A DNA stretch of 39,605 nucleotides, taken from the NCBI GenBank assembly GCA_009841235.1, contig VXMH01000058.1, forward strand, positions 1 to 39,605. The letters are read 5' to 3'. Under the pieces are notes generated by a model. The model was not told the DNA's origin, made no database searches, and saw nothing but the letters and a program-made list of their open reading frames with translations. This stretch comes from Caldilineaceae bacterium SB0661_bin_32 (GTDB taxonomy: Bacteria > Chloroflexota > Anaerolineae > Caldilineales > Caldilineaceae). Shown here one piece after another: positions 8,696 through 16,727 of the stretch (position 1 is its first letter; every line of letters starts with the position of its first letter). Position numbers and translations under genes: made by a program.

Positions 8696-9631
8696 ATGAA
8701 TACGACAAAGACCTTTCGAACCGAAATCACGCTGCTGGTTGCTCTGGCGGCATCTGCGGGCTTTTTCGGATATCTGGGCTATGGACTGCTCGAGCTGCCG
8801 GTCTCCCCTGTATCCTTTTCGGCTGAACAGGCGATGGTCTACGTAGAGGAGCAGATGGCCTTTGGTCCCCGCATAACCGGCACACAGGCCCATCGCGAGA
8901 TGGGCGATTGGATGGTGCAGGAGTTGAATGCAAATGGATGGGATGTGCTGATCCAGCCTTTCCGCCCGCTGCCGGAAGTGGAAGCGCGCAACTTCATTGC
9001 CTACAAGGGATCGGGGCCGGTGATCATATTGGGCGCGCATTACGATACGCGCATCCTTTCTGACGAAGACCCCGATCCTGCCAACCGTGAGAAACCGGTG
9101 CCCGGCGCCAATGACGGAGCCTCCGGCGTGGCGGTGCTGCTGGAAATGGCCCGCACGCTGGACGTGGATAGCACAAATCACACGATCTGCCTGGTCTTTT
9201 TTGACGCCGAAGACAACGGGCGCATCCCCGGCTGGGACTGGATCCTGGGCAGCCGCTATTTCGTCGAAAATCTCGAGGCGCTCGGTGAGTGCCAGTCGCC
9301 GCGCTACACCGTCATCGTAGACATGATCGGCGACGCCGATCAGCAGCTGCTGTGGGAACCGAATTCAGACCGCCGTCTGACCGAGGCAATCTGGTCTGTT
9401 GCGGCGCAGTTGGGGTACGGCGAATGGTTCCGGCTCGCGCCGGGCACACCGCTGCTCGACGACCACACACCATTTATCGAGGCTGGCTACACCGCCATCG
9501 ACATTATCGACTTTACCTACCCTTACTGGCACACGGTCGAGGACACGCCGGACAAGTTGGGGGTGGAGAGTTTTGAACGGGTAGGCGCCACGCTGGAAGT
9601 GTGGCTGGAAAACGGCGCTCCGGGGCCATAG
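8696..9631 (+). CDS. Membrane-anchored M28-family zinc enzyme, glutaminyl cyclase-like
   Basis: This M28-fold protein resembles glutaminyl-peptide cyclotransferases, which convert N-terminal Gln to pyroglutamate; an aminopeptidase role is the alternative. Numbered from the ATG at 8696, an N-terminal hydrophobic segment (about 12-33) is a signal anchor. Zinc and catalytic residues follow in order: GAHYDT (H115), GANDGASG (D140), FFDAED (E172), DMIGD (D209) and the PYWHTVEDTPDK loop (H279). The IIDFTYPYWHT block is characteristic of bacterial and animal glutaminyl cyclases. An in-frame ATG at 8669 is also possible and adds nine residues; neither start has a strong ribosome binding site. The gene ends just before a clear terminator and is the last of the cdaA-cdaR-der group. 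Confidence 0.85.
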   Translation: MNTTKTFRTEITLLVALAASAGFFGYLGYGLLELPVSPVSFSAEQAMVYVEEQMAFGPRITGTQAHREMGDWMVQELNANGWDVLIQPFRPLPEVEARNFIAYKGSGPVIILGAHYDTRILSDEDPDPANREKPVPGANDGASGVAVLLEMARTLDVDSTNHTICLVFFDAEDNGRIPGWDWILGSRYFVENLEALGECQSPRYTVIVDMIGDADQQLLWEPNSDRRLTEAIWSVAAQLGYGEWFRLAPGTPLLDDHTPFIEAGYTAIDIIDFTYPYWHTVEDTPDKLGVESFERVGATLEVWLENGAPGP

Positions 9632-9645
9632 CGATCATGAGTTCG

Positions 9646-9684
9646 CGCGGGACGGAAGCGAGACGCCAGTCCCGCGAGTTTTTT
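9646..9684 (+). terminator. Rho-independent terminator
   Basis: A perfect 8-bp stem, CGCGGGAC (9646-9653) and GTCCCGCG (9669-9676), has a 15-base loop and is followed by a run of six T (9679-9684). It closes the cdaA-cdaR-der-M28 group 15 bp after the last stop codon. Confidence 0.85.
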
Positions 9685-9704
9685 ATGAAAGTACAAGGAT
9701 CTTC

Positions 9705-9710
9705 TATACT
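9705..9710 (+). promoter_or_regulatory. Possible -10 box for lgt
   Basis: TATACT (5 of 6 to consensus) lies 50 bases before the lgt start and just after the terminator, so lgt probably has its own promoter. The -35 region (about 9681-9687) is a poor match. Confidence 0.35.
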
Positions 9711-9760
9711 TGGGAATAAATGTAACGGTGCGTTTTCAATGACAAGGCTACGATAACGGT

Positions 9761-10720
9761 ATGGGTCCGACTATTTTTGAACTCGAAATCTTCGGCAGAG
9801 TCTTTGCTCCGGGGTGGTATGGCCTGTTCATTGTCGGCGGAGCTGTCGTTGCCGCTTGGCTGTCGGCGCGTCTTTCCCGGCGAGCCGGCGAAAACCCCGA
9901 CCACATATGGAACCTTCTGGCCTGGACGCTGCTCCTGGGCATCGTAGGCGCCCGGCTGTATCACGTGTTCAGCACACCGGCCGACGGACCCGGATGGGCC
10001 TTCTATCGCGAAAACCCGTTCGAAATCATCAGACTGTGGGGCGGCGGAAAGGGAGGGTTCGGATTCACAGGTTTGGGCATTTACGGCGGGCTGATTGGCG
10101 GCGTCATCGCCATCGTCCTTTATACCAGGCGCAACGGGCTGAGCTTTCTGAGCTATCTGGACTACATCGGTCCCAACGTGCTGGTCGCCCAAGCGATCGG
10201 GCGAATGGGAAACTTCGCAAACCAGGAACTGTATGGGCAGGCCACGGACCTGCCCTGGGCGTTCCACATAAACCCCGTGCATCCCTGCCAGCGCCCTGAA
10301 GGCGCGCCGCCTTGTGGTGTTGCCGACGTCCCACAGGCCGCCCTGGACTGGTATGCCGGCAACGGCTTCCACCCGACCTTTTTCTATGAAGCCGGTTGGA
10401 GCCTCCTGCTGTTTGGCCTGCTTTATTTCATCTACTGGCAGTTCGGCCACAGGCTGCGCCGGGGCGATGGGGCGCTCATGTATTTCATCGCCTACCCGTT
10501 GGGCCGCTTCTGGGTCGAGTACTTCCGCCCGGACGCGTGGGTGATGGGGGAACTGGCGACCGCCCAGTGGATCGCAATCATCAGCGTTGCTATCAGCATT
10601 GCCCTGCTCGTTGTACGCCACTACGGCTGGTCGGCCCAGGACAATCGAGAAGAGTCCCTTTTCGCGCTGAGCAGACACAATCCCTCGCCGGGCGTTCCGC
10701 TCGCCGCGCACGCCGGCTGA
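9761..10720 (+). CDS. lgt: Prolipoprotein diacylglyceryl transferase Lgt
   Basis: This inner-membrane enzyme transfers diacylglycerol from phosphatidylglycerol to the lipobox cysteine of prelipoproteins. Several probable lipoproteins in this window would be substrates. It has about seven membrane helices. The Lgt signature GRMGNFANQELYG lies near residues 147-160, the GGLIGG segment near 108, the HPTFFYE motif near 208, and GRFWVEYFRPD near 248 carries the conserved arginines. The length of 319 is slightly long because of loops near residues 75-90 and 170-195. It ends 14 bp from a convergent gene. Confidence 0.94.
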   Translation: MGPTIFELEIFGRVFAPGWYGLFIVGGAVVAAWLSARLSRRAGENPDHIWNLLAWTLLLGIVGARLYHVFSTPADGPGWAFYRENPFEIIRLWGGGKGGFGFTGLGIYGGLIGGVIAIVLYTRRNGLSFLSYLDYIGPNVLVAQAIGRMGNFANQELYGQATDLPWAFHINPVHPCQRPEGAPPCGVADVPQAALDWYAGNGFHPTFFYEAGWSLLLFGLLYFIYWQFGHRLRRGDGALMYFIAYPLGRFWVEYFRPDAWVMGELATAQWIAIISVAISIALLVVRHYGWSAQDNREESLFALSRHNPSPGVPLAAHAG

Positions 10721-10734
10721 AATTCATTCACAAT

Positions 10735-11022
10735 TCAGGCAACCATTTCAATCAGGTAATCAACGACTTCGGCGTCGAGACGCCAGTTTTCGACGCGTGT
10801 GGCGATCTTTTCGAGTTGCCTGTATGCCAAGGCGCCGTTCTGGCTGACACAGACTACCTCAAGCACAGCTCTGCTCAGCGTGTCCTGCCCTTCGGCTTCA
10901 CAGACCGATACATTGTAGTCGCGCCGCAACCGGGCAATCAGTGGCTTGACGATGCCCCGCTTCTCTTTGAGCGAACTCGTCAGGGGCAGATAAAGTTCGA
11001 GGGTCAGATGCCCGATGGCCAT
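10735..11022 (-). CDS. YlxP / DUF503 family protein
   Basis: This 95-residue protein matches the DUF503 (YlxP) family throughout: an N-terminal beta strand, the SLKEKR motif at residues 17-22, and an acidic, strand-rich second half. YlxP of Firmicutes is usually encoded beside rbfA and infB and is thought to act in ribosome biology, but its biochemical role is not settled. Here it is the last gene of a minus-strand set and starts 6 bp after the lipM-like stop, so it is probably co-translated with that gene. The unusual neighbourhood is discussed in the findings. Confidence 0.85.
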   Translation of the reverse strand: MAIGHLTLELYLPLTSSLKEKRGIVKPLIARLRRDYNVSVCEAEGQDTLSRAVLEVVCVSQNGALAYRQLEKIATRVENWRLDAEVVDYLIEMVA

Positions 11023-11028
11023 ATCAAG

Positions 11029-11862
11029 TTACCGCTGTCGAGTCCAGGCGGGATCTGCGTAGCGAATACGGATCAGTTTTGCGCTGCGGCGAAGTTCGTC
11101 GGCGGAGAGCGCCCCCGGTTCGAGGCTTTGATCCAGCGCTGATGCAAACCCGTCTGCCATCGCCGCGGCAACACGGAGGAAATCCAGTCGCTCCGAATCC
11201 GGTGGCAGCTTGAGCGCTTCCGCAAGCGTGATTGCCTGTCGGCGGAGTTGCCGGCGCAGACGCTCCTTCGCGTCGAACGTGAGGGAGAGAACCTCCACCA
11301 GCCGCGTGACGTCCCCCCAAAGCGGTAAGCTGCCATGCTGTAATACATAGCCCTTGCGCCGGCTCTGAGCGCTTCCCATCAGTTTGCGGCCTCCGGCGGT
11401 GATTTCGTAAGCGCTGGGCATTTCGAAACAGGCGGCCGACAGCTCGCGTCCGACGCGAGCGCGGGCCCCGGCCTTTTCAGCCCTGAGCCCTAATGATGTC
11501 AGACCGGACAACAGCGCGTTGCTGAATCGCATGTAGGCGTCCATCACACCTCCGGACATGTGCGGCTCTGCGATTGGACCGGCAACCGAATAGGTCAATT
11601 CGTCGACGTGCAGGATCGCCCTGCCGCCGGTGGCGCGACGCACGAGGTCGTACCCAAGCGCGGCGATCCCGGTTTCGTCGACGTCGGCAAGCTTTTGAAA
11701 ACGCCCGATGCTGACAGTGGGCAGTTGCCAGCGGTAGAAGCGCAGCGTGGGAGGGACGGCGCCCGCCGCCGCGGCCTCGGCAATGGCCTCGTCAACCGCC
11801 ATATTGGCCGCGCCTGAGCGCGGCGCGTCCTCGATGATAAGACGCCAGAGTGGGGATGACAT
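11029..11862 (-). CDS. lipM: Octanoyltransferase LipM-like (lipoate/octanoate protein ligase family)
   Basis: This cofactor-transferase protein should move octanoate from acyl carrier protein to a lipoyl domain or GcvH, or ligate free lipoate. It has the RRATGGR motif at 75-81, a cysteine in the [11 protein letters not shown] block (C145, matching the catalytic cysteine of LipM), lysine K160 in [10 protein letters not shown], and the LQHGSL motif near 174-179. The start at 11862 gives 277 residues and the expected [10 protein letters not shown]-terminus. A longer open frame up to 12240 runs antisense to the next gene and is rejected. The neighbours are a YgfZ-like protein upstream and YlxP downstream. 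The cysteine favours LipM over LplA. Confidence 0.85.
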   Translation of the reverse strand: MSSPLWRLIIEDAPRSGAANMAVDEAIAEAAAAGAVPPTLRFYRWQLPTVSIGRFQKLADVDETGIAALGYDLVRRATGGRAILHVDELTYSVAGPIAEPHMSGGVMDAYMRFSNALLSGLTSLGLRAEKAGARARVGRELSAACFEMPSAYEITAGGRKLMGSAQSRRKGYVLQHGSLPLWGDVTRLVEVLSLTFDAKERLRRQLRRQAITLAEALKLPPDSERLDFLRVAAAMADGFASALDQSLEPGALSADELRRSAKLIRIRYADPAWTRQR

Positions 11863-11963
11863 AAAGAGACGGCAGATGCAATTGGCTGGCAACCAGCTGC
11901 CCGCGACGCATGCAGATCCGGAGACCGCTTGGAGGCAGGCAGTCAAAGACCGGCCGGTGCAGT

Positions 11964-12935
11964 TCAACGCCCGGGAGGGAGAATCTGTTCGACGTGAGCG
12001 GCGCCGCCCTCTACCGTGACCTCGACGCCTTCGGTATTGTGAGGCCGTTTCAGCACTGCCAGCGCCGCCGGCCCGGTTGTCGGACTGACGGCACTGCTCG
12101 TCACTGTACCGACTGCGCGGCCATCGAAGCTGACGGCGGCGCCCTCCGACAGTGGCAGCTCGCTGTGAAGGCGTACCAGTGTTCGCGTTACCTTGTCGTA
12201 AGTGAGTTGACGTGCGATTATCTCCTGGCCGGTGTAGCATCCCTTATCTTCGGCGCAGACCCAGGCCATGCCTGTCTCCAGCGGCGAAAAGGCGTCAGTC
12301 AGCTCCTTTCCAGGCCGGGGGCGGCCCAACTCGACGCGGCGAGCTTCATAACTGTCGGCGCCGGCGAGCAGGACGGCGCCCGCGTCAGTCAGCCTCTCCT
12401 GGAGCGCGTCCATCGTGTTAACGCAGCTGATGACTTCATAGCCGGGAATGTCATAGCGCTCTTGCCGCAGGACGATAACGCTCTCCTCTTCAAGGAAATG
12501 GTCATCGGACGCCGGTTGGGGCAGACCGGCCGCCTGCAGCAGCTCGCCCGCCGCCGGACCAAGCAGGCGCAGCCTGCCCAAGTTGGCGCTCTCGTCGATG
12601 ACGGTCACTTTATCCATGAAGAAGATTTGACTCTGCAGGTGCTGGCGCAAGGCATCCGCCTGCCCGTCGGACGCCAGAAGCATGAGGTCATCCTGACGGC
12701 CGAGGACGGAAAAGACGGCGTCGATGCGCGCCACGGGGCTGGTGAGAATGGTCAATGCGGCCTGGCCGGGTTGGAGGCGGGCGATGTCATTGGTCGTCAT
12801 TCTCTGGAGAAAATCGGCGCGGTCGCGTTCCCCCAGCAGCAGAATACCGAACTGGGGCCGCAGCTGCAGGGCTGCTCCGGACGCGAGCGCCTGGTATTCT
12901 TTCTCCTTAACTGAAACAGCAGTCAGATCACTCAT
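11964..12935 (-). CDS. YgfZ/GcvT-like folate-binding protein
   Basis: This is a 323-residue member of the YgfZ/IBA57 branch of the GcvT fold, which uses tetrahydrofolate to help build or repair iron-sulfur clusters. The diagnostic KGCYTGQE motif is at residues 231-238, including the conserved cysteine C233. The N-terminal domain has the FLQRMTTND stretch near 42-50. A strong ribosome binding site, GGAGG, lies 5 bases before the ATG at 12935, so the upstream extension to 13016 is not used. It is 101 bp upstream of lipM; LipA is an Fe-S enzyme, so linkage of Fe-S care and lipoylation is sensible. Classical GcvT is a weaker alternative because no other gcv gene is present. Confidence 0.85.
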   Translation of the reverse strand: MSDLTAVSVKEKEYQALASGAALQLRPQFGILLLGERDRADFLQRMTTNDIARLQPGQAALTILTSPVARIDAVFSVLGRQDDLMLLASDGQADALRQHLQSQIFFMDKVTVIDESANLGRLRLLGPAAGELLQAAGLPQPASDDHFLEEESVIVLRQERYDIPGYEVISCVNTMDALQERLTDAGAVLLAGADSYEARRVELGRPRPGKELTDAFSPLETGMAWVCAEDKGCYTGQEIIARQLTYDKVTRTLVRLHSELPLSEGAAVSFDGRAVGTVTSSAVSPTTGPAALAVLKRPHNTEGVEVTVEGGAAHVEQILPPGR

Positions 12936-12964
12936 CGGATCCTCCATATGGTACGCCTCTGGCT

Positions 12965-14314
12965 TCACTCCCCATTCTGCGCCGTCTGGGCCTCCAGGAA
13001 CTTCAGCACCTGCCAAAACATCTCTTTGCCGGACTCGGTCAGGTCATCGCCAATCTGAAGATAGTGGCTGACATCCTCATAGTACAACACCTCCACGTAT
13101 ACCCCTGCGTCCCGCAGCTCCTTTTCCAGTTCGTAGGCCTGAGTGATGGGAATGATGCGGTCCACGTCGGTGTGAATGATCATTGTAGGCGGCAAGGCGG
13201 AGGCGGTGTAGACCGGCGAGAAGTAGAGAAAGGGCAGGGGATAGAGGTTTGCCGGGCCCATTGCAGGGATTAAGTATTGAAATCTTTCGGGAAAGGTCAG
13301 GCGTTTGGCATAGAAGTCTGCACTGCCCGTGAAAGCATTGCTGACACCCCCCAGGGTCAGCCAGGCGGCGAACTGATCCCGCTCATCTCGCAGTAGCCGG
13401 TTGACCATAGCGCTGCTGAAGCTTCCCCCTAAGGCCACCGCTGGCACGTCGGCCAGATCAACGCCTAAGTGACCGCCGCGGGCTAGTGCCAGCGCGAGGC
13501 GGGCGTCCTCGGCGTGGGCGGCCACGTCCAATCCCCACGCGCCGGTAGGTGACAGCGCCAGGACAGTGTAACCTGCATCAGCCAGGGCGACGTTTACCGG
13601 CGCCCAGTCGTCGACCCAGCCGGGGAAGAGACAGAATAACAAAGGCAGCTTCACGCCGGAATCTGGGAAGGGCCGGTAGAGCCGAAGGGAAATGATTCGA
13701 GCGCCATCGCGTGTGAAGGCATACGCGCGTTCCCAGGCGATTGCCCCCGCGGGAAATGGAGCCGTCCTGGTGACTGGTTCACTCGACCAGAGATCTGCGG
13801 CCTCCGGCAAGGGGGCGGGTAATGGGCGGGGCCGGTGACGGCGCAGGTTGAGCGCGGGTACTTGCGTCGTTTCGCCGGCCTGCACTGTGACAGGATAAGG
13901 GAGGTCGAATGCGCCGCTGAGGGCAGTCTCTTCAAATCCGGGGGCGACGGCCGCCGGCACGTATCGACCGGGAGGAATGTTGTCGATGCGATAGCGCCCG
14001 GATTCGCCGGTGCGCGCGGCATAGGGTGTACCTGTACGCGTGGCGACGATTACGGAGGCGCCTTCCACGGGTTCACCCGCATACAGCACGTGACCGGACA
14101 GACTGCCCCTGGCGACCGAGGGGTCAGGTTCAACCGGGCCTCCCAGGCGCTGCTCGAGCATGTAACCGAGCACATTCACAGTTGGGGAGGGTTCGCAGGC
14201 TGCGGCCAGAGCGACGGACAGGAAAAGGGCCAGCCGCAGGAATATCCACTGAATGCGGGGAAAGAAACGGTTGGCGGTATTCACGTCGTGTTCACAGGCA
14301 GATAGCAAGCGCAC
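12965..14314 (-). CDS. Lipoprotein with Ig-like regulatory domain and alpha/beta hydrolase domain
   Basis: This exported lipoprotein has a hydrophobic signal (about residues 22-39, counted from GTG at 14314) ending in ALAAAC with C40 as the likely lipidated cysteine. Residues 70-155 form a carboxypeptidase-regulatory-like beta-sandwich (GHVLYAGEPVEGASV, then a GRYRIDNIPPGRY motif). Residues 195-445 form an alpha/beta hydrolase resembling dienelactone hydrolases or S9 peptidases. The nucleophile elbow reads GGSFS with S298, the acid is probably in the HTDVDRIIP loop, and the base in the DVSHYLQ loop. An in-frame GTG at 14284 is an alternative start and gives a more typical signal-peptide length. 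The stop is 29 bp before the YgfZ-like gene. Substrate unknown. Confidence 0.8.
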   Translation of the reverse strand: MRLLSACEHDVNTANRFFPRIQWIFLRLALFLSVALAAACEPSPTVNVLGYMLEQRLGGPVEPDPSVARGSLSGHVLYAGEPVEGASVIVATRTGTPYAARTGESGRYRIDNIPPGRYVPAAVAPGFEETALSGAFDLPYPVTVQAGETTQVPALNLRRHRPRPLPAPLPEAADLWSSEPVTRTAPFPAGAIAWERAYAFTRDGARIISLRLYRPFPDSGVKLPLLFCLFPGWVDDWAPVNVALADAGYTVLALSPTGAWGLDVAAHAEDARLALALARGGHLGVDLADVPAVALGGSFSSAMVNRLLRDERDQFAAWLTLGGVSNAFTGSADFYAKRLTFPERFQYLIPAMGPANLYPLPFLYFSPVYTASALPPTMIIHTDVDRIIPITQAYELEKELRDAGVYVEVLYYEDVSHYLQIGDDLTESGKEMFWQVLKFLEAQTAQNGE

Positions 14315-14422
14315 TGGACGGCACTATGTAGGGAGTATAACACGCCCCGGAAATCGAAAACAGAGGGGATGATTCCTTTTGGCGGATGCGGGCGAGCGGG
14401 AGGGGTAACGATGGCGAGTGAG
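14315..14422. other. Left part of the divergent intergenic region
   Basis: This is the beginning of a stretch without genes (14315-14619) between the divergent hydrolase lipoprotein and the LLM oxidoreductase. On the minus strand a TATACT -10-like box lies at 14333-14338, about 20 bases before the lipoprotein start, with no convincing -35. Nothing else is recognisable. Confidence 0.3.
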
Positions 14423-14451
14423 TTGCGACCGGTGTCAGGGACAGCTATACT
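14423..14451 (+). promoter_or_regulatory. Sigma70-type promoter for the LLM oxidoreductase
   Basis: TTGCGA (14423-14428, 4 of 6 to TTGACA), a 17-base spacer and TATACT (14446-14451, 5 of 6 to TATAAT). Transcription would start near 14458, giving a leader of about 160 bases. Confidence 0.6.
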
Positions 14452-14478
14452 TGCATGACCGGATCACTCCAGACTTAC

Positions 14479-14526
14479 CGACAAACCAGCATCCAATCGG
14501 CTTGTCGAACCTCGCTGCTGACAGCG
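14479..14526 (+). promoter_or_regulatory. Structured mRNA leader with two stem-loops
   Basis: The predicted leader of the LLM gene can form CGACAA/TTGTCG (14479-14484 with 14502-14507) and CGCTG/CAGCG around a CTGA loop (14513-14517 with 14522-14526). No known riboswitch or T-box consensus is recognised. Confidence 0.3.
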
Positions 14527-14619
14527 GACTGCAACGCACCCATCATTGCCCCCGGGTTTAATTCCTCCAAAGCGGTGGAAGGCTGGCAAGCGGCCGACTC
14601 GACATAAGGAGCTAACGAT

Positions 14620-15564
14620 ATGCAATCAGTGGACTTCGGCTGGCACGCGCCATCCTTTCCAACGGACGGAAGCAATGCCGACACTTTTCTGGAGCAGATG
14701 CATACACATCTTCAGTTGATGGACGGCCATTTGACTTCGGTTTGGGTGGACGATCATGTGCATCCGTGGGGGACTTTTGTACCGAGAGATACGCCTGCCA
14801 CCGAAGTGGTGACGACGCTGGCCTATTTCGCTGCCCGCTATCCGAGCTATGACTGGGGCAGTCTGGTCTATTGCCAGTCCTATCGCAACCCGGCGTTGAC
14901 GGCCAAAATGGCTGCCTCGCTCCAGTGGCTTACGGGCGGGCGCCACATTTTTGGGATCGGGGCCGGCTGGTTGGAGGAGGAATACGAAGCCTACAATTGG
15001 CCGTATCCCAGACCGGCGGCCCGGATTCGCCAGTTGGAGGAGACGATTGAAATCGTCAAACTCTTGTGGACGGAATCACCTGCCAGTTACGAAGGGCGCT
15101 GCTACCGCATCGACAACGCCTATTGTCATCCCCAGCCAGATCCGCCGCCGCCGATTATGGTTGGCGGGGGCGGCGAACAGTTGACGTTGCGGGTGGTGGC
15201 CAAGCACGCCGACTGGTGGAACATGCCGGGTGGGACTTCTGAGATTTATGCACACAAGTTGCGTGTCTTGCGAGAACACTGCCAGGCGGTGGGCCGGGAT
15301 TTCGATGAGATTCGCAAGACGAGCGCCCTGCCGCCGATCGCAGTCCATTATTCGGAGGACGTAGCCCGCCGGCAGGGGGAGGCGTCACCCTACGCGCTGG
15401 GAGGCAGAGGCGCTATTGTCGGCACGCCGGACCAGGTGGCGGCGCAACTGCAGGAGTTTATTGACGCCGGCGCCAGCCTGTTCCAGATCCGAATTGCCGA
15501 TTTCCCGGAAACGGCAGGCACGGAGTTGTTCATCCAAGAGGTCCTGCCGCGTTTCAAGAATTGA
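14620..15564 (+). CDS. LLM-class (luciferase-like) flavin/F420-dependent oxidoreductase
   Basis: This is a 314-residue luciferase-like monooxygenase-fold enzyme (TIM barrel using FMN or coenzyme F420). It shows the family pattern LTGGRHIFGIGAGW near residues 105-118, EEEYEAYNWPYP just after, the RIRQLEETIEIVKLLW helix near 130-146 and the PPPIMVGGGGEQ loop near 179-190. The start ATG is preceded by TAAGGAG at the right spacing. The gene has its own promoter and leader. Members of this family oxidise or reduce many substrates; the F420 preference common in Chloroflexota and Actinomycetota is an inference. Substrate unknown. Confidence 0.88.
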   Translation: MQSVDFGWHAPSFPTDGSNADTFLEQMHTHLQLMDGHLTSVWVDDHVHPWGTFVPRDTPATEVVTTLAYFAARYPSYDWGSLVYCQSYRNPALTAKMAASLQWLTGGRHIFGIGAGWLEEEYEAYNWPYPRPAARIRQLEETIEIVKLLWTESPASYEGRCYRIDNAYCHPQPDPPPPIMVGGGGEQLTLRVVAKHADWWNMPGGTSEIYAHKLRVLREHCQAVGRDFDEIRKTSALPPIAVHYSEDVARRQGEASPYALGGRGAIVGTPDQVAAQLQEFIDAGASLFQIRIADFPETAGTELFIQEVLPRFKN

Positions 15565-15571
15565 ACCAAAC

Positions 15572-15694
15572 CGTATCGCAACGCCTACTTTCTTGCACGC
15601 GACGATGACGCGGCAGGCCGCGCTGGCGGGCAAACATGTTCACTGCGAGAAGCCATTTTGCCGCAGCGTGGCTGAGGGAATGTGCAAACGGTAG
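15572..15694 (+). pseudogene. Remnant of a Gfo/Idh/MocA oxidoreductase
   Basis: Between the LLM and SMP-30 genes, one frame encodes about 40 residues including TPTFLHATM and AGKHVHCEKPFC. These match the region around the catalytic lysine of Gfo/Idh/MocA dehydrogenases (normally TPxxLHxxxA...AGKHVxCEKP). There is no room for the Rossmann N-terminus or the large C-terminal domain: the fragment has no start codon of its own, reads straight out of the end of the LLM gene in another frame, and stops at a TAG at 15692. It is best read as the residue of a deleted dehydrogenase gene. It is not a copy of the intact dehydrogenase at 31285-32430, whose equivalent segment differs. Confidence 0.65.
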
Positions 15695-15738
15695 AGATCC
15701 AACAGCAGGAGTCACGAAGTTCCCGGAGGAGGAATCGA

Positions 15739-16617
15739 ATGTCCATTAGTGTTGATCTTCTCATCGACGCCCACGCGCTTGTGGGCGAAGGGCCCATCTG
15801 GGACGCCGACGAAAATGTGCTGTGGTGGGTGGATATCATGTCGAGCAAGCTATACGCCTATGACCCGGCGACAGGGGCGAACAGGGAATGGGACGTTGGG
15901 CAGCACGTGGGAACGGTGGTGCAGCGGGCGTCCGGCGGGCTGATGCTGGCCCTGAAGGACGGTTTCGCCGCCTTTGACCCGGCCAGCGGGGCGGTCGAGA
16001 TACTTGTTGATCCGGAGTCCCATCTGCCGGATAACCGCTTCAATGACGGCAAGTGCGACCCCGCCGGCCGTTTCTGGGCGGGCACGATGGCCTATGACGA
16101 CCAGTCGGACCAGGGCAGCGTCTACCGGATGGACACCGACCATAGCGTACACAAGATGATCGAAGATATCGGGATCTCGAACGGCATCATCTGGAGCCTG
16201 GACGCAAAGACGATGTACTACACCGATTCGCTCGATTTCGCCATCCGCGCGTACGACTACGACGCTGGAACAGGCGGCATCGACAATGAACGGATCGTCA
16301 TCGACATCCCGGAAGAGATGGGCTTTGCCGACGGGTTCACGATCGACGAGGAAGGGATGCTGTGGGTGGCGCATTACGGGGCCAGCCGTGTGCGTCGCTG
16401 GAATCCTGACACGGCTACCGTGTTGGCGGAGGTCGTGCTGCCGACGTCGGCTATAACGGCCTGCGCATTCGGAGGATCCAATCTGGACCAGCTCTACATT
16501 ACGAGCGCCTCGTTCCGAATGAGTGACGCGGAGAAGGCGGAACAGCCTCATGCGGGCGGGCTGTTCGTGGCGGATCCGGGGGTACGAGGGGTTGCCTCAG
16601 ACAAATTTGGGGGCTGA
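15739..16617 (+). CDS. SMP-30/gluconolactonase family protein
   Basis: This six-bladed beta-propeller lactonase of 292 residues is expected to hydrolyse a sugar lactone to its aldonic acid using a divalent metal. Expected metal and active-site residues are present: E17 in GEGPIW, N102 in NRFNDGK, N148 in ISNGI, and D198 in FADGFTID. The start ATG has GGAGGAGG upstream, which decides it over an earlier in-frame ATG at 15682. It follows an LLM oxidoreductase and a dehydrogenase remnant, consistent with a once larger sugar-oxidation unit in which a dehydrogenase made the lactone. No signal peptide is seen. Confidence 0.88.
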   Translation: MSISVDLLIDAHALVGEGPIWDADENVLWWVDIMSSKLYAYDPATGANREWDVGQHVGTVVQRASGGLMLALKDGFAAFDPASGAVEILVDPESHLPDNRFNDGKCDPAGRFWAGTMAYDDQSDQGSVYRMDTDHSVHKMIEDIGISNGIIWSLDAKTMYYTDSLDFAIRAYDYDAGTGGIDNERIVIDIPEEMGFADGFTIDEEGMLWVAHYGASRVRRWNPDTATVLAEVVLPTSAITACAFGGSNLDQLYITSASFRMSDAEKAEQPHAGGLFVADPGVRGVASDKFGG

Positions 16618-16727
16618 AAGACAGACAAAAGGGCGCCAGAACGGTCGCGCAGGGAACATTTCGGCCGCACTTTTCGTCCCATATTCCAGAGTCTTTGCGT
16701 CATGTTGAGATGACAGGAGTGTGAACA

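Noticed and set aside
11863..12240. N-terminal extension of the lipM-like frame
   Set aside because: It overlaps the YgfZ-like gene on the same strand in another frame, is Arg/Gly-rich, and the family starts at the ATG at 11862.
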